Source: Arthrobacter ramosus
Lineage (GTDB): Bacteria; Actinomycetota; Actinomycetes; Actinomycetales; Micrococcaceae
Direction: 5' to 3'
Assembly: GCF_039535095.1 (NCBI RefSeq)
Contig: NZ_BAAAWN010000001.1
Span: forward strand, 186,001 to 250,000
DNA: 64,000 nt
How positions within the stretch are numbered: position 1 is the first letter of the stretch; the number at the start of each line of letters is the position of its first letter. The notes below the pieces were generated by a model. That model searched no databases, was not told the DNA's origin, and saw only the letters and a list, made by a program, of their open reading frames with translations. This document shows positions 33,096 to 43,102 of the stretch, in pieces. The translations under genes and the position numbers were made by a program.

Positions 33096-33944
33096 ATGCT
33101 CAAGTTCACGAAGCCCGCCCTGGCGGCCGCTGCGTTGGCCCTGCTGTTGAGCGGCTGCTCCGCCGCAGCTTCGCCCAGTTCCACGGGGCAAGCATCGGCT
33201 ACCGCGCCGAAGGGACTCACCACGAGCGGCAAGCTCACCCTCTGTATCGACCCCGAATACGCGCCGCTGGAGTACTACGCCAACGGTTCCAGCGGTGACA
33301 TTGCAGGGTTCGACGCCGATGCCGCCCGGGCGCTCGCCAAACACTGGGGAGTCGATGCCAAGTTCGAAGTGACCACATTCGACGGCCTCATGCCGGGGCT
33401 CCAAACCCGCCGCTGCGATGCCATCTTCGGTGGTCTTTATATGAGCAAGGCCCGCCTGGACGTCGCCGACGCTTCAGCCGTGATGAACGCCGGTCCCGCG
33501 ATCCTCGCCGCCCCGATCAGTGCCGGGAATTACAAGACGTCTCTGGACCTGTGCGGCCACTCCGTCGCAGCGCAGAGTGCCTCAGCCAACGCCGCGCGCA
33601 TCACTGCACTCAAAGATGAGTGCAAGAAAGCCGGCAAGGACGAGCCCAAGCTCACCGAATACCCCAAGACCGCTGAAACGGTGCTTGCAGTCCTCAACGG
33701 CAAGTCCGAGGCCCTGATCGAGACCAATGTGGCGGCCGCCTACATGGCCAGCCAGAACGAAGGCAAGCTCACTGTGGCCCCGGGAGTCTTCCCGGCCGAC
33801 ACCACATTCGGCGTGTTCACCCGCAAGAACGATCCGCTGTCTCCCGCCATCGCGCAAGCGCTGAAGGAACTCCACCAGGACGGCACCCTGGCCAAGATCG
33901 CCAAGGATAACAAGCTCGATTCCACGATCGTCGACGTCCCCTAG
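33096..33944 (+). CDS. Amino acid ABC transporter substrate-binding lipoprotein
   Basis: The start at 33096 gives a lipoprotein signal (MLKFTKPALAAAALALLLSG, Cys21 lipidated); in-frame starts further upstream would spoil it. The 282-residue protein then has a Ser/Thr linker and a family 3 solute-binding fold: GKLTLCIDPEYAPLEYYANGSSGDIAGFDADAARALA, TFDGLMPGLQTRRCDAIFGGL and VLAVLNGKSEALIET. The family binds polar amino acids, often arginine, glutamate or glutamine. Four cysteines are present in the mature domain. It captures substrate for the permease and ATPase encoded next. GGAG lies ahead of the ATG. Confidence 0.92.
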   Translation: MLKFTKPALAAAALALLLSGCSAAASPSSTGQASATAPKGLTTSGKLTLCIDPEYAPLEYYANGSSGDIAGFDADAARALAKHWGVDAKFEVTTFDGLMPGLQTRRCDAIFGGLYMSKARLDVADASAVMNAGPAILAAPISAGNYKTSLDLCGHSVAAQSASANAARITALKDECKKAGKDEPKLTEYPKTAETVLAVLNGKSEALIETNVAAAYMASQNEGKLTVAPGVFPADTTFGVFTRKNDPLSPAIAQALKELHQDGTLAKIAKDNKLDSTIVDVP

Positions 33945-34009
33945 CCATCCCCCCGCGGAGGCCGCAACTGCGCTGCGGCCTCCGCCACCTATCGCGAAAG
34001 GAGTTGGTG

Positions 34010-34744
34010 ATGGAATTCGACGTCAACATCTTCGTCCAACAACTCGTGAATCCGAGCTACGTGTCCGGGGCTTTCCTGTCGGTCGCCGTCGCGGTGCTTT
34101 CACTCATCCTGGCCACGGCCATCGGCTTTGCCGTTGCCCTGGGACGCACCTCCCGTAGCCGGATCGCCCAGGGCGTCGCCGGAATCTACACCTGGTTCTT
34201 CCGGGCCATCCCGGCGCTGCTGGTGCTGCTCATCATCTGGAACGCGTTGCCGCAGCTCTTCCCGGTCCTTCGCCAGGACTGGTTCTCCCCGTTCATCGCC
34301 GCGTTCATCGGCTTGGGCATCGTGGAAGCGGCCTTCATGGCGGAAATCATCCGTTCGGCGTTGCTCAGTATCGACGAGGGCCAGGCTCTTGCCGGCCGGG
34401 CGCTTGGAATGTCGCCGGTCAAGGTCATGCTCAAGGTTGTCCTGCCGCAGGCCATCCGTACGGCGCTGCCTCCCACCGGCAATGAGTTCATCGGCCTCGT
34501 GAAGTTCTCCTCGCTGGCCTCCGTGATTTCCCTGCAGGAGCTGCTGACCACGGCCCAGGTGGGCGTGAACATTACGTTCCGCTATGCCGAGTATTACGCG
34601 GCGGCAATCGTCTACTACCTCATCATTGTCAGCCTTCTGACGCTTCTCCAAAGCTATGTGGAAAAGAAGTTCGTCTGGACGTCACGGTCCAAAACCAAGA
34701 AGCCATCCATCCTGGAACCAGTCGGCCAAGGAGTGCAGTCATGA
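34010..34744 (+). CDS. Amino acid ABC transporter permease
   Basis: The 244-residue permease has a HisM/GlnP-type layout: N-terminal span, [48 protein letters not shown], then the EAA loop [62 protein letters not shown]. Five membrane spans are likely. I start at 34010, seven bases after AAAGGAG. Its stop overlaps the ATPase gene (ATGA). As the only permease gene here, it probably forms a homodimer. Confidence 0.93.
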   Translation: MEFDVNIFVQQLVNPSYVSGAFLSVAVAVLSLILATAIGFAVALGRTSRSRIAQGVAGIYTWFFRAIPALLVLLIIWNALPQLFPVLRQDWFSPFIAAFIGLGIVEAAFMAEIIRSALLSIDEGQALAGRALGMSPVKVMLKVVLPQAIRTALPPTGNEFIGLVKFSSLASVISLQELLTTAQVGVNITFRYAEYYAAAIVYYLIIVSLLTLLQSYVEKKFVWTSRSKTKKPSILEPVGQGVQS

Positions 34745-35547
34745 CCCACAGCGGCCCGGAACTCATGCCGGAAACCTGGTCCACCAACGATCCCGTGCTC
34801 AGCGTGCGGAATCTCCACAAGAGCTACCAGGACCAGCACGTCCTGCGCGGGGTCGAATTCGATATCCGTCAGGGACAAGTGAAGGCAGTGCTGGGTCCCT
34901 CCGGTTCCGGCAAGTCCACGATGTTGCGCCTGATGGCGCTCCTCGAGCCAGCCGACGACGGCGAGATCCGGCTCCGCGGGAGGCGCATCGGTGTCCGTGA
35001 GAAGGCAAGCGGAGCCGTGGCGCTCCCCGAACGCGAACTCGCCAAGGAGCGCCGCAATATTGGCATGGTCTTCCAGAAGTTCAACCTGTTCCCGCACCTG
35101 ACGGCGTGCCGCAACGTGATGCTCGGGCTGACTTCCGTGAAGGGCATCCATCATAAGCAAGCCGAAGAACAGGCCATGGCCATGCTCCAGCGCGTGGGTC
35201 TTTCGCACCGTGCCGGGCATTTCCCCTCGGAGCTCTCCGGCGGCCAGCAGCAACGCGTGGCCATCGCCCGCGCCTTGGTGATGAACCCCGACGTCCTACT
35301 CTTCGACGAACCGACCTCCGCCCTCGACCCCGAGTTGGTGGGCGAAGTCCTGGACGTCATGGAGAGCCTGGCCAACGACGGCATGACGATGATCGTGGTC
35401 ACCCACGAGGTCCGTTTCGCCCGCCGGGTGGCTGATGAAGTGACCCTGTTCGACAGCGGTGTGATCGTGGAACAAGCCACTCCGGACGAGTTCTTCGACA
35501 ACCCCCAGCACCAGCGCACCAGGAAGTTCTTGAGCCATGTCCACTGA
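34741..35547 (+). CDS. Amino acid ABC transporter ATP-binding protein
   Basis: The 268-residue ATPase has Walker [12 protein letters not shown], the signature [15 protein letters not shown], Walker [24 protein letters not shown] and the switch His in [19 protein letters not shown], as in GlnQ/HisP. It energises the permease encoded upstream. About 16 residues precede the usual start of the fold. Its end overlaps the dehydrogenase gene by 11 bases, so the importer and the 2-hydroxyacid dehydrogenase are made together. Confidence 0.95.
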   Translation: MTHSGPELMPETWSTNDPVLSVRNLHKSYQDQHVLRGVEFDIRQGQVKAVLGPSGSGKSTMLRLMALLEPADDGEIRLRGRRIGVREKASGAVALPERELAKERRNIGMVFQKFNLFPHLTACRNVMLGLTSVKGIHHKQAEEQAMAMLQRVGLSHRAGHFPSELSGGQQQRVAIARALVMNPDVLLFDEPTSALDPELVGEVLDVMESLANDGMTMIVVTHEVRFARRVADEVTLFDSGVIVEQATPDEFFDNPQHQRTRKFLSHVH

Positions 35548-36535
35548 GCTCCGCCCCGTCGCCGTCTACACGGACATGGAAGACCTCGACTACTCCGCCG
35601 GCGTCGCCCTGCTCGAGGACAACGGTTACGACGTCCGGTACCTCGGCACCCAGGATCCCGCGGTCATCGCGGAGCAGGCGAAAGACGCGGAGGCATTGCT
35701 GGTGGGCTACGCCTCCGTGACTGCCGAGGTCATGGACGCCATCCCGGGCTTGAAGATCATCGCCCTGGTCTCCATGGGCTTCGACAACGTTGACCTGGAT
35801 GCCGCCAAGGAGCGCGGCATTTGGGTCAGCAACCTTCCCGGCGTGGCCACCGAGGAAGTCGCTTCGCACGCGCTGGCTCTTGCCCTCGCCGTCACGCGCG
35901 AGATCCCGTTCTTCCAGCGACGCGTGGCCGCGGGGGACTGGAACGGCCGCCCGGACAGCAGGGTGTTCCGGCTCAGCCAGGAGCGGCTTGGCTTGATCGG
36001 ACTCGGTCGGATCGGCGGCCGTCTCGGGGAGCTTGCCTCCGGTGTCTTCGGCGGGGTGGTCGGCTACGATCCCTACCTCCCGGACACCCCGGCTACCAGG
36101 GAGATGCTGGCGAAGGCAGGCATCCGCCGGACTGGCCTGGAAGAAGTCCTGGCGGAATCCGCCGTCGTGTCCTTGCACATGCCGCTCACGGAGGAAACAC
36201 GGCACATCATCAACGCCGAAAGCCTCGCCGTGATGCGGCCGGGCAGCTACCTGGTGAACGTCAGCCGCGGGCAGCTGATCGACGACGAAGCCCTGCGTGC
36301 CGCCGTCGACTCCGGCCACATCCGCGGAGCGGCGCTGGACGTGCTCGACGTCGAACCGGCACCTGCCGACCACCCGCTCATGGGCCACCCGCGGATCCTC
36401 GTGACGCCCCACGTCGGCTTCCTCTCGGACTACACGCTGGCCGAATACGTCAGGATCCAGGCGCAGAACGTCATTTCCCAGGCCCGCACCGGAGCCCCGG
36501 ACACCCCGTTGTTCGAGCTGGCGCCCGCCCGCTGA
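35537..36535 (+). CDS. D-isomer-specific 2-hydroxyacid dehydrogenase
   Basis: The 332-residue NAD-binding protein has the Rossmann motif [16 protein letters not shown], and the catalytic Arg in [14 protein letters not shown], Glu in [13 protein letters not shown] and His in [16 protein letters not shown]. It interconverts a 2-oxoacid and its D-2-hydroxyacid. In this cluster the oxoacid may come from the aminotransferase encoded at 38.3 kb. The gene overlaps the importer ATPase gene, which ties its job to the imported compound. The substrate is not readable. The fold resembles C-terminal-binding-protein-type members. Confidence 0.92.
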   Translation: MSTELRPVAVYTDMEDLDYSAGVALLEDNGYDVRYLGTQDPAVIAEQAKDAEALLVGYASVTAEVMDAIPGLKIIALVSMGFDNVDLDAAKERGIWVSNLPGVATEEVASHALALALAVTREIPFFQRRVAAGDWNGRPDSRVFRLSQERLGLIGLGRIGGRLGELASGVFGGVVGYDPYLPDTPATREMLAKAGIRRTGLEEVLAESAVVSLHMPLTEETRHIINAESLAVMRPGSYLVNVSRGQLIDDEALRAAVDSGHIRGAALDVLDVEPAPADHPLMGHPRILVTPHVGFLSDYTLAEYVRIQAQNVISQARTGAPDTPLFELAPAR

Positions 36536-36578
36536 GTTCCGGCCCTACCGCAAACTTCAACACGCAAAGGTCATTCCC

Positions 36579-38252
36579 ATGTCATTCCTGGCATCCCATG
36601 AAACTTCCCCCATAGCCCCCCCGGCAACGTTGTTCTTCGGCGGCCGCGTCCGGACCGTCGACTCTCTGAACTCCGTCGCGGAGGCGATGCTGGTCATCGG
36701 CAACCGTGTTGCCGCCGTCGGGACGCCACAGGAGTGCCGCGAGGCGGCGCTTAAGCTCACGACGGCGGTGCCCGACGTCGTCGACCTACGGGGCCGCACG
36801 CTGGTGCCCGGCTTCATCGACCCGCACGCGCATCCCTTGATGTACGGACAGCTGCTGTCCTGGGTGGATTGCGGTCCGGAAGCGGCACCGGACATCCCCA
36901 CCATGCTTGAACTGCTGGCGAAGGCGGCGGCCGACAACCCGGGGGACACTCCGATCCGGGGCTATGGCTACGAGCACCGCAACCTTGCCGAACAGCGCCA
37001 CCCCACACGGCAGGAGTTCGACAAAGTCTCCACCACGCGGGAGGTGTACGTCATGAACGCGAGCGGACACGGCGGAGTGGTGAACTCCTACGTGCTCGCG
37101 AAGGCGGGAGTGGACCGCGAGACTCCCAATCCGCCGGGCGGTACGTTCTTCCGGGACGCCGACGGCGAGCTAACCGGTGAGCTCTCCGACGCCGCCTGCG
37201 ACATCCTCACGGGAGATGAAGGCGTCAAACTCGGGCACCACGGACCGAACTTCCACCTAGGGGACAGCAAAGAACACCACCGCGCCCAGCTGCTGCACGC
37301 CCAGCGCGAGTTCCTCAGCCACGGCGTGACCACCATCGGCGACGCGCAGGTGACCAAGCGCGAATTTGGCGCCTACCTGGACCTCGTGGAACGGGGCGAG
37401 CTCGTGACGCGCATCAACGCCTACTTCCTGTCGAGCCTCCTGGACGAGGTCCTGGAACTGGGTCTCGTGGACAAATTCGGAGATTCCCTCCTTTCCTTCG
37501 CCGGGATCAAGCTCTATGCGGATGGGACTCTGGGCGGCTGGACGGCGTACTTCCCGGAGGGCTACCGCGACGATCCCTGCCGCACCGGCTCGCTCTACCA
37601 TGAGCCGTCCGAGTACCGTGCCCTCGTCGCCAAGGCGCACAACGCCGGGCTGCAGACGGCGACCCACGCCCAATCGCCCACTGCCATCCAGCTGGTGCTC
37701 GACGCCGTCAGCGAGGCTCTTTCTGTTTCGCCACGGGCGGATCACCGGCACAGGATCGAGCACTGCGGACTGCCAACGCTGGAGCAGATCGAGCAAATGG
37801 CCGAGCTGGGGATCATGCCCGTCAACCAGCCGCAGCACTACTACAACTGGGGTCCAGGCGTCACGGATGCCATCGGCTCCCCGGGCGAGCGCTTCAACCC
37901 CCTCGGCGAATTCGTGGCCGCGGCCGTGCCGGTGACGATGAGCTCGGATGCTCCCGTTGCCGATCCCCGTCCGCTGGAAGCCATCCAGACATCTGTGACC
38001 CGCAAGACCCGCTCCGGCGTCCAACTGGGTTCGGATGATCTCAAGATCGACGTCGTCGAGGCCCTCCGCGCCCACACCATCAACGGGGCACGGGCCATGG
38101 GGCGTGAGAAGGATCTTGGTTCCCTGGAGCCGGAGAAGCTGGCCGACTTCGTGCTCCTCGCCGCGGACCCTCTGGAGGCACCGGAAGGCGATATCAGCGG
38201 TATCGAGGTTCTCGAGACCTGGGTCAACGGCGTGCGGGTGTACGCGGGCTGA
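36579..38252 (+). CDS. YtcJ-type amidohydrolase
   Basis: The 557-residue protein belongs to the amidohydrolase 3 group (YtcJ, N-substituted formamide deformylase). It has the metal motif PGFIDPHAHPLMYG, a central IKLYADGTLGGWTAYFPEGY, QTATHAQSPTAIQLVLDAV and HRIEHCGLPTLEQIEQM with metal ligands, and SDAPVADPRPLEAIQ. It cleaves an amide or formamide in the cytosol; the family is broad. It follows the dehydrogenase gene by 43 bases and is the last plus-strand gene before the converging aminotransferase. It may deacylate the imported compound. Confidence 0.9.
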   Translation: MSFLASHETSPIAPPATLFFGGRVRTVDSLNSVAEAMLVIGNRVAAVGTPQECREAALKLTTAVPDVVDLRGRTLVPGFIDPHAHPLMYGQLLSWVDCGPEAAPDIPTMLELLAKAAADNPGDTPIRGYGYEHRNLAEQRHPTRQEFDKVSTTREVYVMNASGHGGVVNSYVLAKAGVDRETPNPPGGTFFRDADGELTGELSDAACDILTGDEGVKLGHHGPNFHLGDSKEHHRAQLLHAQREFLSHGVTTIGDAQVTKREFGAYLDLVERGELVTRINAYFLSSLLDEVLELGLVDKFGDSLLSFAGIKLYADGTLGGWTAYFPEGYRDDPCRTGSLYHEPSEYRALVAKAHNAGLQTATHAQSPTAIQLVLDAVSEALSVSPRADHRHRIEHCGLPTLEQIEQMAELGIMPVNQPQHYYNWGPGVTDAIGSPGERFNPLGEFVAAAVPVTMSSDAPVADPRPLEAIQTSVTRKTRSGVQLGSDDLKIDVVEALRAHTINGARAMGREKDLGSLEPEKLADFVLLAADPLEAPEGDISGIEVLETWVNGVRVYAG

Positions 38253-38287
38253 CGAGGCCTGCGCCAGTTCGCCGGAAAGCTGCCGGT

Positions 38288-38307
38288 TCGCCGGAGCCTT
38301 CCGGCGA
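38288..38307. terminator. Hairpin between converging genes
   Basis: TCGCCGGA (38288-38295) and TCCGGCGA (38300-38307) are perfect arms around GCCT. Two further CGCCGGAA/TTCCGGCG copies nearby (38270-38324) can extend or replace the stem. It lies between the amidohydrolase and aminotransferase genes. No T-run. Confidence 0.5.
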
Positions 38308-38341
38308 TCCCGCAGCCTTCCGGCGTGTCGGGACGGTTTGC

Positions 38342-39553
38342 TTAGACCCGGCGAATGGCCTCCGCCAGGCGTTTGACGCCCTCCGTGAGCTGCTCCTTCG
38401 GGGCGTAGGAGAAGGCGATGCGGAGCTGGTTGCTGCCGCCGCCGTCGGCGTAGAAGGCACTGCCGGGCACGAAAACGACTCCTGCCTCGATGGCCGCCGC
38501 GAGAACGTGCTCGGTGTCGATCCCTTTGGGTAGCGTGACCCAGGTGAAGAAGCCACCTGTGGGCGTGGTCCACCGGGTACCTTCGGGCATATAGGCAGCC
38601 AATGCGTCCAGGGTTGCCTTGCAGCGCGAGGCGTAGACGGCACTGTACGCGGCAATCTGGTCCCGCCAGTCGAAGCTGCTGATGTACTGCTCCACCACCA
38701 GTTGGCTCAAGACCGAGGGGCAGATGGTGGTGGCCTCGGAGGCGATCTGGAGGCGCCCGCGCACCTCCTGAGGCGCAACGACCCAACCGACGCGAAGGCC
38801 GGGGGCGAAGATCTTGGAGAACGAGCCAAGGTAGAACACGTTGTCCGGGTCGAGTGAGTGCATGGCCGGCTTGAGCGTGCCATCGAAGCTCAGCAGGCCG
38901 TAAGGGTTGTCCTCGACGATTAGTACGCCTTCCGCGCGGCAAATGTCCACCACACGCTGCCGCCGCTCAAGGGAAAGGCTGATGCCGCAGGGATTGTTGA
39001 AGTTGGGGATCGTGTAGAAGAACTTGATGGTCTTGCCCGCGGCTTTGAGCCCGGAAATGACGTCCTGGAGGCGGTCGGGATCCACGCCGTCGTTGTCCAT
39101 CGCCACGTGGGCTACTTCGGCCTGGAAGCCTTCGAACACGCCGAGCGCGCCCACGTACGTGGGTCCTTCCGCGATCACCACGTCTCCCGGATCGCAGAAA
39201 AGCTTGGTCACGAGTTCCAGCGCCATCTGCGAGCCGGCCGTGATCTGCACGTTTTCCGGCGACGTCTTGATGCCCTCGAGCTCCATGACCTGGCAGATCA
39301 GGGCCTGCAGTTCCTCTGTTCCCGCACCCGAGCCGTACTGGAGGGCTTCCAGCCCCCGGCGAGCGACGACGTCAGACGCCATGGCGGCGATGCGCTCCAT
39401 CGGCAGGACGGGCAGGTAGGGGTTGCCGCCGGCGAGGGAGATCATGCCCGGCTGCATGGAAACATCGAAGACGGCGCGGACGGGGGAGGGCTGGAAGCCG
39501 GCCGCACGCTTGGCCATCCGGTCGATATGGGACAGCTCTGTTGTGGTGGTCAT
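38342..39553 (-). CDS. PLP-dependent aminotransferase, class I (2-aminoadipate/MocR-like)
   Basis: The 403-residue enzyme of fold type I matches the LysN/AraT-like group without the MocR DNA-binding part: MISLAGGNPYLPVLP, LQYGSGAGTEELQALI, TAGSQMALELVTKLFCDPGD, NFNNPCGISLSLERR, VEDNPYGLLSF and the PLP lysine in YLGSFSKIFAPGLRVGWVV. It should transaminate a hydrophobic or basic amino acid with 2-oxoglutarate or pyruvate. AAGGA lies before the ATG at 39553. It follows tetR by 58 bases on the same strand. Its oxoacid product suits both the dehydrogenase and the ThDP decarboxylase encoded nearby. Confidence 0.91.
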   Translation of the reverse strand: MTTTTELSHIDRMAKRAAGFQPSPVRAVFDVSMQPGMISLAGGNPYLPVLPMERIAAMASDVVARRGLEALQYGSGAGTEELQALICQVMELEGIKTSPENVQITAGSQMALELVTKLFCDPGDVVIAEGPTYVGALGVFEGFQAEVAHVAMDNDGVDPDRLQDVISGLKAAGKTIKFFYTIPNFNNPCGISLSLERRQRVVDICRAEGVLIVEDNPYGLLSFDGTLKPAMHSLDPDNVFYLGSFSKIFAPGLRVGWVVAPQEVRGRLQIASEATTICPSVLSQLVVEQYISSFDWRDQIAAYSAVYASRCKATLDALAAYMPEGTRWTTPTGGFFTWVTLPKGIDTEHVLAAAIEAGVVFVPGSAFYADGGGSNQLRIAFSYAPKEQLTEGVKRLAEAIRRV

Positions 39554-39611
39554 GGTGGTCCTTCGTTTGATCGTTTGTTGGCGGGGCGCTTCGATGCGCC
39601 CGGCTCGTGTC

Positions 39612-40292
39612 CTAGTGTGCGTCCGCGAGTTTGGAGCGCTTTTTGTGGATGAATTCGTCGGCGTCGATCCCGAATTCCCGGGCGGCAAAGCGGTGCAGGG
39701 TCTCGATCATCTCCGCAGGTGAGAAGCTGTGGACCCCGTTCAAGGATTGGATAGCGAGTCCATCGATCGTGGCCAGAAGCAAGGTAGCCACTTCGTCAAT
39801 ATCGAGGGCCGGTTGGAGCAGCCTCTCGTCCACTGCCTCCTCGAGCGCCCGGACGAACAGGCCCCGCCATGAAGTCCAGACCGCTGCGACGCTTTCCCTG
39901 ATCTCGGAGTTCTTGTGGGCAGCGGCGTAGATCTGCAGCCAGAAGCCCCACGCTTCCTCGAACGGGGTGTCGCTCTGGATGGAGAAGGTCAGCAGGTCAT
40001 GCAGGCGTTCCACGGCGTTGCTGCCGTGATTGTAGATGCGCCGCCATTCGGCTAGGGATTCGTCGATCCGGTACTCCACTGCGGCGCCGATGAGCCGCTC
40101 CCGATGCCGGAAATAGTGCTGGATCATGCCGATGCTGAAACCTGAGGCTTCGGACAGTTCGGCGAAGGAGCAACCCTCCACGCCCTCGCGGGAGATTACC
40201 TGCGAGGCATGGTGCAGGATGCTCTGCCGGCGTTCTGCCATCGCTTCCGCTGTGACGCTTCGTGTGCGGCGGCCCGGGTTTGTCTCGCTCAT
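39612..40292 (-). CDS. TetR family transcriptional regulator
   Basis: The 226-residue protein has the TetR DNA-binding domain ERRQSILHHASQVISREGVEGCSFAELSEASGFSIGMIQHYFRHRERLIGAA and a helical ligand domain of the BetI-like type (FDWR... absent; WGFWLQIYAAAHKNSEIRESVAAVWTSWRGLF seen). AAGGAG lies eight bases before the ATG at 40292. It is divergent from the second ABC importer operon and upstream of the aminotransferase gene, so both units are likely targets. An ACAATA-N9-TATTGT dyad stands in the shared space. Confidence 0.92.
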   Translation of the reverse strand: MSETNPGRRTRSVTAEAMAERRQSILHHASQVISREGVEGCSFAELSEASGFSIGMIQHYFRHRERLIGAAVEYRIDESLAEWRRIYNHGSNAVERLHDLLTFSIQSDTPFEEAWGFWLQIYAAAHKNSEIRESVAAVWTSWRGLFVRALEEAVDERLLQPALDIDEVATLLLATIDGLAIQSLNGVHSFSPAEMIETLHRFAAREFGIDADEFIHKKRSKLADAH

Positions 40293-40385
40293 GCCGTTGC
40301 TCCTTCGTTTGTCTGGTCGCGCTGGTCCAGGTGGGGGCGCCTTGTGGGTCCCGTAGTCATCTCTCCACGATGTTGCCATGGTCCC

Positions 40386-40430
40386 TTGACACGCGTTGTT
40401 ACTCATCTCACAATAAGTTGGACATATTGT
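40386..40430 (+). promoter_or_regulatory. Promoter/operator region between tetR and the second ABC operon
   Basis: TTGACA (40386-40391) is followed after 18 bases by ACAATA (40410-40415). This ACAATA is also the left arm of ACAATA-N9-TATTGT (right arm 40425-40430), a dyad overlapping the -10 element. A TetR protein bound here would block the importer promoter. Read from sequence; binding inferred. Confidence 0.5.
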
Positions 40431-40463
40431 TATTTCAACCCGAATCGAACCGGAGATCCACAA

Positions 40464-41423
40464 ATGATGCGAAAAGGCATGAAAAGCCCGCTCGTGGCAG
40501 CGGCAGCCATCAGTTTCCTCGCGTTGACGACAGCTTGCTCCAACACTGAAGGTGTGGCCGCCACTGCATCCGGCAACCCATCGGCCAGCGGTCAGAGCAG
40601 CCAAAGCGGCCAGGAACTCGCTCAGGCCGTGCAAGCCGATTTCAAGGTTCAGGCGCTCCTTCCGGCCGCCATCAAGAGCAAGGGCTCGTTGACCCTCGTC
40701 ACTGACCCCACCTACGCCCCGATCGACTTCACCGATGACCAGGGCAAGATCGTTGGACTTGAACCGGACATGGCTTTGGCTGTCGCGAAGAAGATGGGCG
40801 TCACCATCAACATCGAGAAAGCCGACTTCAACGGCATCCTGGCCGGGATCGAAGCCCGGCGCTACGACGCCTCCTGGGCAGCTTTCTCCATCACGGACGA
40901 GCGCAAGGACAAGGTCAACATGGTCAGTTACATGCGCGGAGGAACGTCCGTCATGGTCAAAAAGGGCAATCCGCTGGGCATCAAGTCCGAGCTCGATCTC
41001 TGCGGCAAGACCGTTGCCGCCCAGACCGGGACAACTCAGGCCCTCAGCGTGCTCCCGTCCTTTGACAAGAAGTGTTCCGACGCCGGCAAGGACAAGCCTG
41101 CTTCCCTTCTGCTGCCCCAGCAAGACAACGTCAACCAAGCCGTGGCATCGGGCCGCGCCCAGGCACTCGTGGCGGACAACGCGCTGACCGGGTACTACGC
41201 ACAGCTCCAGCCGGACGCGTTCACCTCCGTGGACTCCATCCTCGTGGAACCGTCCCTGTCCGGCGTGGTGAGCCCGAAGGACGACGGCGGCCTGTCCAAG
41301 GCATTCCAGGCGGCGGTCCAGTCGCTCATGGACGACGGCACCTACGCCAAGATCATGGAAGCCTGGAACCTCAAGTCCGGCGTCATCACCAAGTCCGAGG
41401 TCAACCCGACGGTGGGGTCATGA
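40464..41423 (+). CDS. Amino acid ABC transporter substrate-binding lipoprotein
   Basis: The 319-residue protein starts with a lipoprotein signal (hydrophobic stretch to LTTAC, Cys25), then a 40-residue Ser/Gln/Gly-rich linker and a family 3 binding fold (GSLTLVTDPTYAPIDFTDDQGKIVGLEPDMALAVAKKMG, NGILAGIEARRYDASWAAFSITDERKDKV). GGAG lies nine bases before the ATG. It resembles the first binding protein at 33.1 kb in layout but only distantly in sequence, so the two importers probably take up related but different compounds. Confidence 0.92.
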   Translation: MMRKGMKSPLVAAAAISFLALTTACSNTEGVAATASGNPSASGQSSQSGQELAQAVQADFKVQALLPAAIKSKGSLTLVTDPTYAPIDFTDDQGKIVGLEPDMALAVAKKMGVTINIEKADFNGILAGIEARRYDASWAAFSITDERKDKVNMVSYMRGGTSVMVKKGNPLGIKSELDLCGKTVAAQTGTTQALSVLPSFDKKCSDAGKDKPASLLLPQQDNVNQAVASGRAQALVADNALTGYYAQLQPDAFTSVDSILVEPSLSGVVSPKDDGGLSKAFQAAVQSLMDDGTYAKIMEAWNLKSGVITKSEVNPTVGS

Positions 41424-42316
41424 CCGTGTCCGAGCTGCCAATGACCGCCGAGGCACGGCATGACTTCGCGGATTTGGCGTCGCGGCCCGTGCTCAAGCGC
41501 AAACGGCCCGGGCAACTGATCGCCATGGTGGTGGTGGGGCTCTTCGCGCTGATGGGCGCCTACGTCATCGCCACCAACCCCGGCTTCGGCTGGCCCACCG
41601 TGGCGAAGTACCTGTTCGATGTCCGCATCCTCAACGGCCTCCTGACCACGATCGAACTCACGGCCATTGCCATGGTCCTGGGACTCGTGATCGGCCTGGT
41701 GATCGCGGTCATGAGGATGTCTGACAACGCGCTCCTACGCGGCGTGGCCGGCGCCTACATCTGGTTCTTCCGGGGCACGCCGCTCATGGTGCAGATGCTT
41801 TTCTGGGGTTTCGCCGCGGTGCTGTTTCCGACCATCGGCATCGGGATCCCGGGCGGTCCCATGTTGGTGGAATGGAACACCAACGACGTCCTGCCGCTGT
41901 TCGTGGCCGGCATCCTGGGCCTGGGCTTGAACGAAGGCGCCTACATGGCTGAAATCGTGCGTGCCGGCCTGATGGGTGTTCCCGCTGGACAGTCCGAGGC
42001 CTCCCACGCCATGGGATTCAGCCGGATGGAAACCCTGCGCCACGTGGTCATCCCGCAGGCCATGAAGATCATCCTTCCGCCGGTCGGCAACGAAACCATC
42101 TCGATGCTCAAGACCACCTCGCTGGTGATCGTGATCGGCGTCGGGGACTTGCTGTACAACGCCCAACAGATCTACGCGCGCAACCTCCAGCAGATCCCCC
42201 TGCTGATCGTGGCGAGCCTCTGGTACATCCTGCTCACCACCATCCTCTCGCTCGTCCAGGCCCGCATTGAGAAGCGGTACTCCCGCGGCAACACCATCCA
42301 GGCACGAAAGGCGTAG
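41420..42316 (+). CDS. Amino acid ABC transporter permease
   Basis: The permease has 298 residues. A hydrophilic start (1-32) precedes a first span (about 33-54), then the HisM-type core [48 protein letters not shown] and the EAA loop [62 protein letters not shown] overlaps the binding-protein stop, which fixes the start at 41420. It is followed after 5 bases by the ATPase gene. Confidence 0.93.
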   Translation: MTVSELPMTAEARHDFADLASRPVLKRKRPGQLIAMVVVGLFALMGAYVIATNPGFGWPTVAKYLFDVRILNGLLTTIELTAIAMVLGLVIGLVIAVMRMSDNALLRGVAGAYIWFFRGTPLMVQMLFWGFAAVLFPTIGIGIPGGPMLVEWNTNDVLPLFVAGILGLGLNEGAYMAEIVRAGLMGVPAGQSEASHAMGFSRMETLRHVVIPQAMKIILPPVGNETISMLKTTSLVIVIGVGDLLYNAQQIYARNLQQIPLLIVASLWYILLTTILSLVQARIEKRYSRGNTIQARKA

Positions 42317-42321
42317 CGGCA

Positions 42322-43080
42322 ATGTCTGAAGTCCAGTTTCTCAACGTGCACAAGGATTTCTCCGGCATGGAGGTCCTCAAAGGCATCAACTTCACGGTCG
42401 AATCCGGACAAGTGGCGTGCTTGATCGGCCCCTCCGGATCGGGTAAGTCCACGCTGCTCCGCTGCGTCAACCACCTCGAAACCACCAGCTCCGGAACCAT
42501 CCTGGTGGGTGGCCGCATGATCGCCTATGAGGTCCACGGCGACAGGCTCATCGAGGCACACCAGAAGGACATCAACAAGCGCCGCTCCAGGATGGGCATG
42601 GTGTTCCAGTCCTTCAACCTCTTCGGCCACATGACAGCCCTCGAAAACGTCATGATGGGCCCGGTCAAACTCCTCAAAGTTCCCAAGGCCCAAGCCGAGG
42701 CCGAAGCCCGCGAGCTCCTGGCCAAGGTGGGCCTCGCCGACCGCACGGGCCACTATCCGGCCCAACTCTCCGGGGGCCAGCAGCAGCGCGTCGCCATTGC
42801 CCGGGCGTTGTCCATGAAGCCCGACCTCATGCTCTTCGACGAGCCAACCTCCGCACTCGATCCCGAACTCGTAGGCGAAGTCCTTGACGTCATGAAAGCC
42901 CTGGCGCGCGACGGCATGACCATGATCGTCGTGACCCACGAGATGGGCTTTGCCCGCGAAGTGGCGGACGTTGTGGCGTTCATGGACGGCGGCGTCATTG
43001 TCGAAGCTGGCGATCCCACCGAAATCATCTCCCGCCCCCAGCACGAGCGAACAAAGGCGTTCCTCTCCAAAGTTCTCTAG
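42322..43080 (+). CDS. Amino acid ABC transporter ATP-binding protein
   Basis: The 252-residue GlnQ-type ATPase has Walker [14 protein letters not shown], signature [15 protein letters not shown], Walker [18 protein letters not shown] and [22 protein letters not shown]. It energises the second importer. The gene is 22 bases upstream of the ThDP decarboxylase gene. It is clearly a paralogue of the ATPase at 34.7 kb: the C-terminal half is nearly the same motif for motif. A long insertion-like segment ([24 protein letters not shown]) before the Q-loop is typical of the HisP group. Confidence 0.95.
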   Translation: MSEVQFLNVHKDFSGMEVLKGINFTVESGQVACLIGPSGSGKSTLLRCVNHLETTSSGTILVGGRMIAYEVHGDRLIEAHQKDINKRRSRMGMVFQSFNLFGHMTALENVMMGPVKLLKVPKAQAEAEARELLAKVGLADRTGHYPAQLSGGQQQRVAIARALSMKPDLMLFDEPTSALDPELVGEVLDVMKALARDGMTMIVVTHEMGFAREVADVVAFMDGGVIVEAGDPTEIISRPQHERTKAFLSKVL

Positions 43081-43102
43081 GCCACGATTTAAGGACTCAA
43101 CC

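Noticed and set aside
39612..41138. A 508-residue version of the TetR protein
   Set aside because: The extra N-terminal part is antisense to the binding-protein gene. The ATG at 40292 has a strong ribosome site and starts right before the HTH.
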